Shown here in pieces: positions 1 through 9,456 of a stretch of DNA of 64,000 nucleotides. How positions within the stretch are numbered: position 1 is the first letter of the stretch; each line of letters begins with the position of its first letter. A program made the position numbers and the translations under genes. The notes under the pieces were generated by a model. The model ran no database searches. It worked only from the letters and a program-made list of their open reading frames with translations, and had not been told where the DNA came from. This DNA comes from an uncultured Clostridia bacterium. Its GTDB lineage: Bacteria; Bacillota; Clostridia; Lachnospirales; Anaerotignaceae. Location of the stretch: NCBI GenBank assembly GCA_944384265.1, contig CALWSR010000002.1, positions 104,361 to 168,360 of the forward strand, given 5' to 3'.

Positions 1-357
1 GAAGAAGTGGATACCTCTTCTTTGATTTTAAGAAAATCTGAAAGAACTGTTACATATAATCCAGAAAAAACACACATCATTTATAACACATTGACACCAG
101 GAACAGCAAAATCAAATTTGCAGCTATATCTTATCATATTAAAGCCATTTTCCGAAACAATGGGTGATTTAGTATATCATCAAAGTGAAGAAATTGCCAT
201 GATACTGCAAGGAGAGGCAGAAGCAGTCATAGAAGAGGAATCTGTCACACTTTACCAAGGAGATACCATCAGAATATTGCCGGAAAGAAAACATAAATTT
301 AAAAATAACACAGAACAAAATATCGAAATTCTTTTTGTGCGTTCTGTCGAAAATTAA
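1..357 (+). CDS. Cupin-domain protein, C-terminal part (5' end outside window)
   Basis: The reading frame is open from base 1, so the gene starts upstream of the window; the GTG at 7 is probably internal. The visible 118 residues form a small beta-barrel: a motif like HQSEEIAMILQGEAEAVIE (cupin motif 1) is followed by a GDTIRILPERKHKFKN stretch (cupin motif 2). This arrangement is typical of the C-terminal effector domain of XRE-family HTH-cupin regulators (PuuR/SutR type), but the HTH is not visible, so the regulator role is inference. Its stop codon directly abuts that of the convergent apbE gene. Confidence 0.7.
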   Translation, partial: EEVDTSSLILRKSERTVTYNPEKTHIIYNTLTPGTAKSNLQLYLIILKPFSETMGDLVYHQSEEIAMILQGEAEAVIEEESVTLYQGDTIRILPERKHKFKNNTEQNIEILFVRSVEN

Positions 358-1395
358 TTATGGCATACTACAAAGTGTATACCCTGCATTTACATCAATT
401 TCAAAATCATCTGCAATGTTTGAAGTCACATAAATTTCTTTTTCCTCTGTAATAAAAACAGCTCCAAAATCTTGAGAAGCTTTCCACATTTCCCATCCTT
501 TTTCTAATCCGGCAATAAAAAGAGATGTGGAAAGCGCATCTGCCTTTGTACCATTTTTGCATACAATGGTAACAGAAAGCAGCCCTGCTTCTGCCGGCCG
601 TCCTGTTTTAGGGTCTATAATATGATGATATTTTTTACCATTTTCTTCAAAAAAGCGTTGATATCCTCCTGATGTCACAACAGAAGTATCCTCCACATAC
701 AGTACTCCAGCATAGCCTTCTGTATGTAATGGGTCTTGTATGGCTACCTTCCATTTTGAGCCATCCTCTTTTGTGCCTAACACAGAAACATTTCCCCCCA
801 ATGATATGACAGCAGATGTGACACCATTTTTTTCAAAAATTTCATTGACCTTATCTGAAGTATAACCCTTTGCAATGCCGCCCAAATCAATGGCCATTTC
901 TTCTTCCTGCAAAAATGCGGTTTTATTGGTTTCATCTATTTGCAGCTTTTCCATATCTACCAAATGCAATTTTTGTGCCAGCGTTTGCTCATCAGGTACC
1001 TTTTTGATATCCTTTGTAAAACCCCAGGCCTCTGCAACAGGGAAAATGGTAATGTCAAATGCTCCTTGTGTAAAATCATACATTTCCTTTGCTTCTTTTA
1101 ACAAATATAATGTATCATCAGAAATTGGTACTGCTTGTTTTGCCGCATTTTGGTTAATGGCAGATATTTCACTTTCGGCAATGGTGTTAGAAAGCTTTCT
1201 TTCCAATGCATTGATTTCCTGCTCTGCCTGCAAAACTGCCTCCTGTCCATTTTCTCCCCATGCCTTCAAATCCATAAAAGTATCCATAGCAAATATTTGT
1301 ATATGAGCCATTTCTTCTTTTTGTAATATATGATTTAAACTACAAGAAGTCAATGCCAATACCATTGCCAATGCTATGCCAATCTTTTTTTTCAT
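358..1395 (-). CDS. apbE: FAD:protein FMN transferase (ApbE lipoprotein)
   Basis: This 345-residue enzyme would covalently attach FMN from FAD to Thr/Ser of extracytoplasmic or Rnf/Nqr-type flavoproteins. It has a short signal peptide ending in an LTSC lipobox (Cys18), so it should be a lipoprotein on the outer face of the membrane. Family motifs are visible: GGIAKGYTSDKV, GGNVSVLG, VVTSGGYQRFFEENGKKYHH, IIDPKTGRPA and KADALSTS. I chose the ATG at 1395, with AAGAGG before it; a longer frame to 1434 would run through the lysA terminator. No Rnf operon is in the window, so the acceptor protein is unknown. Confidence 0.93.
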   Translation of the reverse strand: MKKKIGIALAMVLALTSCSLNHILQKEEMAHIQIFAMDTFMDLKAWGENGQEAVLQAEQEINALERKLSNTIAESEISAINQNAAKQAVPISDDTLYLLKEAKEMYDFTQGAFDITIFPVAEAWGFTKDIKKVPDEQTLAQKLHLVDMEKLQIDETNKTAFLQEEEMAIDLGGIAKGYTSDKVNEIFEKNGVTSAVISLGGNVSVLGTKEDGSKWKVAIQDPLHTEGYAGVLYVEDTSVVTSGGYQRFFEENGKKYHHIIDPKTGRPAEAGLLSVTIVCKNGTKADALSTSLFIAGLEKGWEMWKASQDFGAVFITEEKEIYVTSNIADDFEIDVNAGYTLCSMP

Positions 1396-1410
1396 ACAAA
1401 ACCTCTTTTC

Positions 1411-1446
1411 CAAAAAAGGTTTGTAACATTTCATTGTTACAAACCC
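1411..1446 (-). terminator. Intrinsic terminator after lysA
   Basis: An 11-bp perfect inverted repeat (GGTTTGTAACA at 1418-1428, its complement at 1435-1445) has a six-base loop. On the minus strand it is followed by six T. It lies 7 bp after the lysA stop codon. Confidence 0.85.
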
Positions 1447-1452
1447 TTTTTA

Positions 1453-2715
1453 TCAACAATTTTTAAAAATATTCATAAAATCAAATGTTGCAAAATAATC
1501 CTTTGGCGTTTCTGCCCTTCTAATCAACTGGCTTGTGCCATCTTCTTTTAAAAGCACCTCCGCAGAGCGAAGCTTTCCGTTATAGTTATACCCCATAGAA
1601 AATCCATGTGCGCCTGTATCATGTATCACCAAAATATCGCCAATATCAATTTTGGGCAGCATTCTGTCAATGGCAAATTTGTCATTGTTTTCACAAAGCC
1701 CTCCTGTCACATCATATTTATGGTCACAAGGCTCCTCTTCCTTTCCCAGCACTGTGATATGATGATATGCGCCATAAATGGCTGGACGCATCAGATTTGC
1801 TGCACAAGCATCCACACCAATATATTCTTTATAGGTATGCTTTTGATGAAGCACTGTGGTTACTAAGCAGCCATAAGGCGCCAGCATAAAGCGTCCCATT
1901 TCTGTAAATATGGCAACATCCCCCATACCGGCAGGCACAAGTATCTCCTCAAAAGCCTCTTTTACGCCTGCTCCAATTGCCATAATGTCATTTGGCTCTT
2001 TATCCGGTGTATAAGGCACGCCCACTCCTCCGGAAAGATTGATAAATGTGATATCTGCCCCTGTTTCTTCTTTCAGCTCCACTGCTGTTTGAAATAATAT
2101 TCTGGCCAGCTTTGGATAATATTCGTTTGCCACTGTATTGCTGGCTAAAAAAGCATGAATGCCAAAATGCTTCGCTCCCTTTTCCATAAGCCTTTTAAAG
2201 CCTTCTGTCATTTGCTCTCTTGTAAAGCCATATTTTGCCTCCCCCGGCGTATCCATAATGTCATTGTTGATTTGAAACAACCCTCCTGGATTGTAACGGC
2301 AGGAAATGGTTTCGGGAATACCTGCCACTTTTTCCAAAAAATCAATGTGTGTAAAATCATCTAAATTGATTGTTGCCCCCAGCTTGCTGGCCAGCACAAA
2401 ATCCTCTGCCGGTGTTACATTGGAAGAAAACATAATATCTGCCCCTGTAATTCCCACCGCTTCAGACATCAGCAGCTCTGTATAGGAAGAGCAGTCTGCT
2501 CCGCAGCCCTCCTCTTTTAAAATTTGTAATATCACAGGATTGGGGGTTGCCTTCACAGCAAAATATTCTTTGAAGCCTTTGTTCCATGAAAATGCCTCTT
2601 TTACTTTTCTTGCATTTTCTCGGATTCCTTTTTCATCATAAATATGAAATGGCGTTGGATACTCTTTTTTTAATTGCTGTGCTTGTTCCTTTGTAATAAA
2701 AGGTGTTTTTTTCAT
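1453..2715 (-). CDS. lysA: Diaminopimelate decarboxylase-type PLP enzyme
   Basis: 420 residues of the fold-III, alanine-racemase-like decarboxylase family, which makes L-lysine from meso-diaminopimelate. Visible motifs are EYFAVKATPNP (PLP lysine), GADCSSYTEL, NLSGGVGVPYTPD, the glycine-rich EMGRFMLAPYG, and VTGGLCENNDKFA with the active-site Cys. The sequence is of the longer LysA subtype; a related decarboxylase (carboxynorspermidine type) is possible but less likely. The ATG at 2715 is preceded by GAAGGAGTG. A TTGCAA-17-TATAAT promoter lies 76 bp upstream. It appears monocistronic. Confidence 0.85.
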   Translation of the reverse strand: MKKTPFITKEQAQQLKKEYPTPFHIYDEKGIRENARKVKEAFSWNKGFKEYFAVKATPNPVILQILKEEGCGADCSSYTELLMSEAVGITGADIMFSSNVTPAEDFVLASKLGATINLDDFTHIDFLEKVAGIPETISCRYNPGGLFQINNDIMDTPGEAKYGFTREQMTEGFKRLMEKGAKHFGIHAFLASNTVANEYYPKLARILFQTAVELKEETGADITFINLSGGVGVPYTPDKEPNDIMAIGAGVKEAFEEILVPAGMGDVAIFTEMGRFMLAPYGCLVTTVLHQKHTYKEYIGVDACAANLMRPAIYGAYHHITVLGKEEEPCDHKYDVTGGLCENNDKFAIDRMLPKIDIGDILVIHDTGAHGFSMGYNYNGKLRSAEVLLKEDGTSQLIRRAETPKDYFATFDFMNIFKNC

Positions 2716-2791
2716 TGTTTCACTCCTTCTTTCTTTTGTAAAAATCATCTATATTGAAAAAATTACATTATTATTTAAAAATACATTACAA

Positions 2792-2820
2792 ATTATAACA
2801 AAATTTTTTTGGCTTTGCAA
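2792..2820 (-). promoter_or_regulatory. Sigma-A promoter of lysA
   Basis: On the minus strand, TTGCAA (2820-2815), a 17-bp spacer and TATAAT (2797-2792) with an extended TGT before the -10 box. Confidence 0.65.
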
Positions 2821-2832
2821 TGAAAAAGTTGT

Positions 2833-2860
2833 TTGCTTTACCTGTGTTGTACTGTATAAT
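2833..2860 (+). promoter_or_regulatory. Probable promoter of the KdpDE-like operon
   Basis: TTGCTT (2833-2838), 16-bp spacer, TATAAT (2855-2860), 34 bp before the kinase start codon. The -35 box is weak. Confidence 0.45.
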
Positions 2861-2894
2861 AAAAAGAGATTCATTTTTAGAAAGGTTTTTGATT

Positions 2895-4436
2895 ATGGAA
2901 AGAAAACAAATCAATTTTTCTTTGTTTTTGATTGATTTTTTAAAAACAATGTGTATTTTTATATTCACAACACTTCTTGCATTTCTATTGGTAAGAGCCT
3001 CATCCATCAGAGATAATATTTTGGGCATTTACATACTTTCTGTTGCTTTGGTTGCTGTATTTACATCCGGCTATGTTTGGGGCATTTTTTCTTCCTTTTT
3101 AGGCATTTTCAGTGTCAACTATTTTTTTACATATCCTTATTATGCTTTTAACTTTTTGATGGCAGGATATCCTCTTACATTTTTCAGTATGCTTATCATA
3201 TCCTCTATCATCAGCGTTCTTACTGCAAAAATAAAAAAACAGGCTATTATTTCTGCTGCCAGAGAAAAACAGGCACAATCTCTTCATGATATTACAAAGC
3301 AGCTTTTGACCACAACAGGAATGGACAACATCCGCAGTCTGGCATTGGATTATTTTAGCCATTTTCATCATTGTAGTGTCATCATTTATTTTGGCAGTCC
3401 TTTAGAAAAAAAGGATTATCGTACCAAAGTAATATTCCCGGAGCATAATGGAATTTTTCAGCAAATACAAGAATTAGACGCTGCACAATACTGCTATATT
3501 TATGCCAAAACAGTGGGTGCAGGAACAGCCCGCCATGCTTGTGCAAAAGCAACCTACCTTCCCATTGGCACCTCTTCCTCCGTTTTTGGTGTCATCGGTC
3601 TTTTGTTAGAAAATGAATCGGACCGGGAGCCTGAAAAATTAAATTTTTTAAGCATTATGACTTCTCAGCTTATATTGGCTGTGGAAAGACAAAGGCTTTT
3701 TGAAAAACAACAAAAAATATTGGTAGAAACAGAAAAAGAAAAAATGAGAAGCAATTTATTAAGAGCCGTTTCTCATGATTTGCGCACACCTCTTACCTGC
3801 ATACTGTTTTCTGCCACAACACATTTGGAAAAGGAAGATACCATTGAAAAGGAAGAATCAAAAAGACTACTCCAAGACATCATACAGGATGCACAGTGGC
3901 TCATTCATATGGTAGAAAATTTGCTTGCTGTTACCCGTATCAGCAATGAAAAAGCTGTTGTAAAAAAACAACCGGAGGCTGCTGAAGAAGTGGTGGCTCA
4001 AGCCATAACAAAAATGAAAAAAAGATTTCCAGGCTGTCAAATTCAGGCCTCTGTACCTGATGAATTTATTATGATTCCCATGGATGCTACATTGATTGTA
4101 CAAGTACTTGTTAATTTGCTTGAAAATGCCATTCGGCACTCTCACAGCACAAAGCCTATTTTGCTTACTGTTATTTATACAGACCAAGACGCTCTTTTTT
4201 CCATCAAAGACAATGGTATTGGACTAAAAGAAGAGGAACTGCCCCATATTTTTGAAGGTGTTTCTACCGAAAAAACAGGAGATTCTACTCGAGGCCTTGG
4301 CATTGGTCTTTCCATCTGCAAAGCAATTATTTCTGCTCACAAGGGTAATATTACAGCAGAAAATAATATAGACGGCGGTGCAACATTCCGCTTTTCTTTA
4401 CCAAAAGAAAGGAGTTTAGAAACATATGGCAAATAA
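2895..4436 (+). CDS. KdpD-like sensor histidine kinase, short form
   Basis: 513-residue membrane kinase. Residues about 10-120 form a compact multi-helix block like the DUF4118 domain of KdpD. A GAF-like segment follows (about 135-270), then the kinase core with H-box AVSHDLRTPL (His294), N-box NLLENAIRHS and the G-boxes DNGIGL and GLGIGLSICK. The large cytoplasmic N-terminal KdpD and USP domains of full-length KdpD (about 900 residues) are absent. I start at the ATG at 2895 after AGAAAGG rather than at 2820, which lies upstream of the promoter. The regulator gene overlaps its end. No kdpFABC genes lie nearby, so the signal and targets are unknown. Confidence 0.85.
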   Translation: MERKQINFSLFLIDFLKTMCIFIFTTLLAFLLVRASSIRDNILGIYILSVALVAVFTSGYVWGIFSSFLGIFSVNYFFTYPYYAFNFLMAGYPLTFFSMLIISSIISVLTAKIKKQAIISAAREKQAQSLHDITKQLLTTTGMDNIRSLALDYFSHFHHCSVIIYFGSPLEKKDYRTKVIFPEHNGIFQQIQELDAAQYCYIYAKTVGAGTARHACAKATYLPIGTSSSVFGVIGLLLENESDREPEKLNFLSIMTSQLILAVERQRLFEKQQKILVETEKEKMRSNLLRAVSHDLRTPLTCILFSATTHLEKEDTIEKEESKRLLQDIIQDAQWLIHMVENLLAVTRISNEKAVVKKQPEAAEEVVAQAITKMKKRFPGCQIQASVPDEFIMIPMDATLIVQVLVNLLENAIRHSHSTKPILLTVIYTDQDALFSIKDNGIGLKEEELPHIFEGVSTEKTGDSTRGLGIGLSICKAIISAHKGNITAENNIDGGATFRFSLPKERSLETYGK

Positions 4437-5124
4437 AAATAAAATCAAAGTGCTAATTATAGAAGATGAAATTTCCATCAGCAATTTTATAGCAGCTACA
4501 TTAAAATCAAATGGATACACCACCATTGCTTCCTCCAACGGCAAAGAGGCTCTTTCTATGATTGCCTCTCATTGTCCTGATATTATATTATTAGATTTGG
4601 GATTGCCTGATATGGATGGTATGGAAATTTTAAAGGAGCTGAGAAAATGGTCTGGCACGCCTGTTATTGTGGTATCTGCCCGTTCTGATGAATCGGAAAA
4701 AGTGGCGGCATTGGATGCCGGTGCTGATGATTATATTACAAAGCCCTTTGGTACTTCTGAGCTTTTGGCAAGAATTCGTACTGCATTGCGTCATACTGCC
4801 GCAAACGGTGCATTGCAAAGTGATACATTTTCTGTAAAAGAGCTTTTTATTGATTTTGGAAAACGTCGTGTAACAGTTGGTAAAAAAGAAGTTCATCTTA
4901 CACAAATTGAGTTTAAAATTGTTTCTCTTTTGGCCAAAAGTCAAGGGCGTGTCCTCACCTATGACCATATTATTTCAGAATTATGGGGACCTTATGCAGT
5001 AAAGGATAATCAAATTCTGCGTGTAAATATGGCCAACATTCGCAGAAAAATAGAACAAAATCCAGCCGAACCTCAATATATTTTTACAGAAGTTGGTGTA
5101 GGCTATCGTATGGCAGATGAATAA
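4426..5124 (+). CDS. OmpR/KdpE-family response regulator
   Basis: 232 residues. The receiver domain carries the acidic pair in IIEDE, phospho-acceptor Asp57 in ILLDLGLPDMDG and the lysine in DYITKPF. A winged-helix OmpR-type DNA-binding domain follows, with GKKEVHLTQIEFKIVSLLAKSQGRVLT and a C-terminal hairpin ending in GVGYRMAD. The gene overlaps the kinase by 11 bp, which indicates translational coupling. The sequence is KdpE-like, but potassium control is only inference because no kdp structural genes are present. Confidence 0.9.
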   Translation: MANKNKIKVLIIEDEISISNFIAATLKSNGYTTIASSNGKEALSMIASHCPDIILLDLGLPDMDGMEILKELRKWSGTPVIVVSARSDESEKVAALDAGADDYITKPFGTSELLARIRTALRHTAANGALQSDTFSVKELFIDFGKRRVTVGKKEVHLTQIEFKIVSLLAKSQGRVLTYDHIISELWGPYAVKDNQILRVNMANIRRKIEQNPAEPQYIFTEVGVGYRMADE

Positions 5125-5136
5125 GGAGGGATTTTT

Positions 5137-6180
5137 TTGGAAAAAAGGATATTTGGCAAAACAGCCTCTTTGCAGCCTGTTTATTGTTATAGATTATATG
5201 GAAAAGAAAATGCCTATGCAGAATTTTTAAATTATGGCGCAACCATTCTTTCCATTTGTGTCCCTGACAAAAATGGTTTTCTTCGTGATGTGGTGCTGGG
5301 ATATGATGACATTTCTTCCTATGAAATACAAAATACATATATCGGTGCAACCATTGGCCGTGTTTGCAATCGTATTGAAAATGCTGTTTTTCAATTAGAA
5401 AACAAAACATATCCTCTTTTTGCCAATGATGGAAAAAACCATATTCATGGAGGGAAAATAGGTTTTGATAAAAAAATATGGGATGCACAAACAGATGGTC
5501 ATTCTGTTACATTTACATATGTCAGCCCCGACCAAGAGGAAGGCTACCCCGGTACCCTCAAGACATCTGTTACATATACATTTGATGAATCAAACAAATT
5601 ATCCATTTACTATACTGCCACAACAGATAAAGACACACTTTGTGCTTTGACAAACCATGCTTATTTTAATTTGGGAGGATATGACAGTGGAAGCATATCT
5701 CAGCATATTTTACAAATCAATGCTGACTATTTTACAGAAATAGATTCTTTTTCCATTCCTCATGGAAATATATGCCCTGTGTCAGGCACCCCCATGGATT
5801 TTACAGCTCCCACCCCCATTGAAAAAAACATTGACAGTAATTATGAACAGATTCAATTTGGCCATGGCTATGACCATAATTGGATTTTAAAGCATTCCCC
5901 TGATTCTCCTGTCGATGCTTGTGTATATCATACTGTCACAGGAATACAAATGGATATGACAACTACATTAGATGGTGTACAATTTTATACAGGTAATTTT
6001 TTAGATGGTTCTATGCTAGGCAAAAACAAAACGCCTATTCTGCGTCGAAGTGGTTTTTGTTTAGAAGCACAGTATTTTCCAAATGCCATCTCTGTACCTA
6101 ATTTTCCAAAGCCTATATTAAAAGCCGGAGAAATATATCAGCAAAAAACCACATATCAATTTTCTGTCATAGAAAAATAA
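5137..6180 (+). CDS. galM: Aldose 1-epimerase (mutarotase)
   Basis: 347-residue cytosolic enzyme interconverting the alpha and beta anomers of hexoses such as galactose. Motifs seen are GATIGRVCNRIENA, NHIHGGKIGFDKK, TNHAYFNLGGY with the catalytic His, GYDHNWIL and the C-terminal LEAQYFPNA with the catalytic acidic residue. The start is TTG at 5137, decided by TAAGGAGGG at the right distance; it begins 12 bp after the regulator gene, so it is probably part of the same transcript. No other galactose genes are adjacent. Confidence 0.92.
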   Translation: MEKRIFGKTASLQPVYCYRLYGKENAYAEFLNYGATILSICVPDKNGFLRDVVLGYDDISSYEIQNTYIGATIGRVCNRIENAVFQLENKTYPLFANDGKNHIHGGKIGFDKKIWDAQTDGHSVTFTYVSPDQEEGYPGTLKTSVTYTFDESNKLSIYYTATTDKDTLCALTNHAYFNLGGYDSGSISQHILQINADYFTEIDSFSIPHGNICPVSGTPMDFTAPTPIEKNIDSNYEQIQFGHGYDHNWILKHSPDSPVDACVYHTVTGIQMDMTTTLDGVQFYTGNFLDGSMLGKNKTPILRRSGFCLEAQYFPNAISVPNFPKPILKAGEIYQQKTTYQFSVIEK

Positions 6181-6389
6181 TACTATTTCAATCAAGGAGA
6201 GTGGACTATCCATAACATAAATTAACAATACAGCTGCATCATGTATCCTTTGATTGTAAACGTGTATGCTCCTTTATTTTGCTTTATTCAAGTTTTTATC
6301 AAAAAAATTATGTTATATATAAATGATAGCCATGAACTAGCACTGAATTTTTAATATATTTTCTGTTTTGTAAAAAAACTTTATTTAAA

Positions 6390-6640
6390 ATCTGTATAGT
6401 CATTTCATATGGCTGTTCAGGATGTGGAAAAAGTCGACACCCTGTCATCAAAGGCTCATTTTATGCAAACCTTTGATGAGTAAACAGAAGTATAAAGCAG
6501 AAGTTCCATGGGCTAAAAGCCTTGAAACTCCTGCTTTTTCTCACCAGAAATAAATTCCGACTGTAAATTCCGGTTGGAAACCCCTTCCGCTCCCTTGAAA
6601 AAATATAAAATTCAGTTTTTTTAATTTATTCCTTTTATTT
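6390..6640 (-). repeat. Structured remnant, possibly the 3' end of a transposable element
   Basis: The minus strand carries a short open frame ending in FQPEFTVGIYFW and a stop at 6544-6542. Three hairpins follow: 6536-6495 (stem AAGCAG...CTGCTT with G-U pairs), 6479-6445 (10-bp perfect stem, 15-nt loop) and 6447-6421 (8-bp stem with one G-U). All mismatches are A-C when read on the plus strand but become G-U pairs on the minus strand, so any RNA would be read on the minus strand. The dense hairpins after a truncated frame suggest the 3' remnant of a recombinase or transposase gene; the family is not identified. Confidence 0.4.
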
Positions 6641-7000
6641 TGCTATAAATTCTCACTGCCAATATACTTATATACTTTTTTGGTAATTGATATATTTTTA
6701 TATCTATTTTTTGATTCAAATATCATTTTATACAACACTTTTCAAATTTTATGTTCATTTCTTCCAGTATAAAATATTTTCATATTTATATCTGTAAGCC
6801 AAATAAAAACAATATAACAGCTAACATATGTATTATTTTATTCATTGATATGCACTCTTTATATGCTTTTCTATCATTATATATATCACTTGAAATAGCT
6901 TTATTGTAATAAAATATTTTTTTATTATATATGTGAAATAATTTTACAAAAAAATATAGAATGATTTCTACAATTATTATTTTTATTTTTCATTGCACTA
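6641..7000. other. AT-rich spacer, no recognisable gene
   Basis: Very AT-rich intergenic DNA upstream of the promoter of the zinc-finger gene. I see no open frame, RNA gene or repeat that I can support. Confidence 0.5.
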
Positions 7001-7007
7001 TATACTC

Positions 7008-7036
7008 TTGAAATTTTACAAAAACTACATTATAAT
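7008..7036 (+). promoter_or_regulatory. Sigma-A promoter of the zinc-finger gene
   Basis: TTGAAA (7008-7013), exactly 17 bp, TATAAT (7031-7036), 41 bp before the ATG. Confidence 0.75.
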
Positions 7037-7076
7037 ATATATAATATTATTGTCGTAATTAAGGAGGTAATCAAAT

Positions 7077-7886
7077 ATGTTTCTTTCTGTTTATCAAAAT
7101 GAAAATGGTATTGCTGTACTCTCTTATCAATCCCAGCTTTTTCTTCCCCAGCTTTACAGTGCTGATTTAGGAAAAACACTTTTGGAATATATCAACCAAA
7201 AAACTCTTCCGGAATTTTTTTCTATTTTCTCAGCTGCTGAAAAAGAAATTCTGCTTCTACACCAATGTCTTTTTGACAGCATACAAATTATTTTTCAAAA
7301 TGAATATTTATGCAATCATATACCTTCATTTCGTGATTTACCTATTCTCTATCACCAAAAAGAAAAAAAGGCAGCTTTTCAAACAGGTGAAAAACTGTCT
7401 TTTCATAGCACCTATGAATATAATGCTGTTACAGGTATCATACAAATTTATGAAATTTCTACATTACAGGAGGCTCTTGCCATAGAATTGATGGAATATC
7501 AAAAAGCTGTGGCATTGCATATGCTCCCCCCTTTTAAAATTTGTCCTCAATGTCATACCTGTTTTGTAAGCAAAAGAAATGATGCTTTATTTTGCTCTCA
7601 AAATTGTGTTGAAAAAAATTTTAAAAAACAAAAAAAGAAAGACCCTTATTATATTAAATATAGGAGTTTACAACAGTATTATAATAAAAAAGTTAATAAA
7701 TGGGGACAGCAACTCCCCTCTTCCGCACAATTATATAAAAAACAATATGGGCTTTGGCAAACATTGGCAAAAAGAGAATATGAAAAGCTTTCCACACTAT
7801 CCCCTGAAGAGCTTCCGGATATCCCCTCTTTTGTAAAAAAACTAAAAGGCTATTGGACCATTGCTACGGTCAAAACAAAAAAATAA
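7077..7886 (+). CDS. Zinc-finger protein of unknown function (DUF6076-like)
   Basis: 269 residues, ATG preceded by TAAGGAGG. The N-terminal half is helical and unremarkable. At about residues 159-180 there is a CPQC...CSQNC cysteine cluster like an SWIM/zinc-ribbon, followed by a very lysine-rich helical tail (KKQKKKDPYYIKYRSLQQYYNKK). It resembles small clostridial proteins grouped as DUF6076, but I cannot confirm this. A nucleic-acid binding role is plausible from the zinc site and basic tail. It is a single-gene transcript with its own promoter and terminator. Confidence 0.75.
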   Translation: MFLSVYQNENGIAVLSYQSQLFLPQLYSADLGKTLLEYINQKTLPEFFSIFSAAEKEILLLHQCLFDSIQIIFQNEYLCNHIPSFRDLPILYHQKEKKAAFQTGEKLSFHSTYEYNAVTGIIQIYEISTLQEALAIELMEYQKAVALHMLPPFKICPQCHTCFVSKRNDALFCSQNCVEKNFKKQKKKDPYYIKYRSLQQYYNKKVNKWGQQLPSSAQLYKKQYGLWQTLAKREYEKLSTLSPEELPDIPSFVKKLKGYWTIATVKTKK

Positions 7887-7925
7887 TATATTTACCATAA
7901 TATTATTATGTTAATATTCTTTTAT

Positions 7926-7966
7926 ATAAAAAAACACCATATCTAAAAAGACATGGTGTTTTTATT
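7926..7966. terminator. Bidirectional intrinsic terminator
   Basis: Inverted repeat AACACCAT / ATGGTGTT with A/T runs on both sides, between two convergent genes, so it can serve both. Confidence 0.8.
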
Positions 7967-7981
7967 TTTTACAAAATCATA

Positions 7982-9049
<1,068 letters not shown>

Positions 9050-9051
9050 TC

Positions 9052-9094
9052 AGTATACCACAAAATATAAATTTAATAAACTAAATTTATATTT
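9052..9094 (-). promoter_or_regulatory. gap promoter with operator-like palindrome
   Basis: A perfect 13-bp inverted repeat (AAATATAAATTTA at 9063-9075, its complement at 9082-9094, six-base spacer) covers the -35 position of an extended -10 promoter, TGGTATACT (TATACT at 9057-9052 on the minus strand). This placement fits repressor control of gap. Confidence 0.5.
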
Positions 9095-9265
9095 GTTTCA
9101 AAGCATAATCACTTCTTTTTTTTATATTTTTGTCAAAATGTAGCAATAAAGCATTATTTCACTTTATATTCTATTATAATTTGACAATACATATATTCTT
9201 TTTTATTCTTTTTATTTCAATTGTTACAATTTACCATGGTAATAATTCACTTTTTTTCTACTTTT

Positions 9266-9364
9266 TTAATATTCAATTTTATTTAAATCTATAATAGACA
9301 TAGTTAATAGTGCAGCAGAAATTGCCAATGCTACGGCACTGAGTACTAATTTTGTAATTTTCAC
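9266..9364 (-). CDS. Small single-pass membrane peptide, 32 residues
   Basis: A GTG-initiated frame preceded by GGAGGGAGGG encodes 32 residues: two lysines, a hydrophobic helix of about 20 residues rich in Leu, Ala, Ile and Val, then a short polar tail ending in NKIEY. This is the usual make-up of a small bacterial membrane protein. It lies 92 bp after purL on the same strand. A second frame from the overlapping ATG at 9368 gives a cysteine-rich peptide and looks less real. Function unknown. Confidence 0.55.
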   Translation of the reverse strand: MKITKLVLSAVALAISAALLTMSIIDLNKIEY

Positions 9365-9456
9365 ACATTTTCCCTCCCTCCTTTTTGCATCCCTTTGATG
9401 GCTGCTTTGCTATCCCATTTCTAAAAAAGCATAGCTCCGGTTTCAAAAGAACTGAT

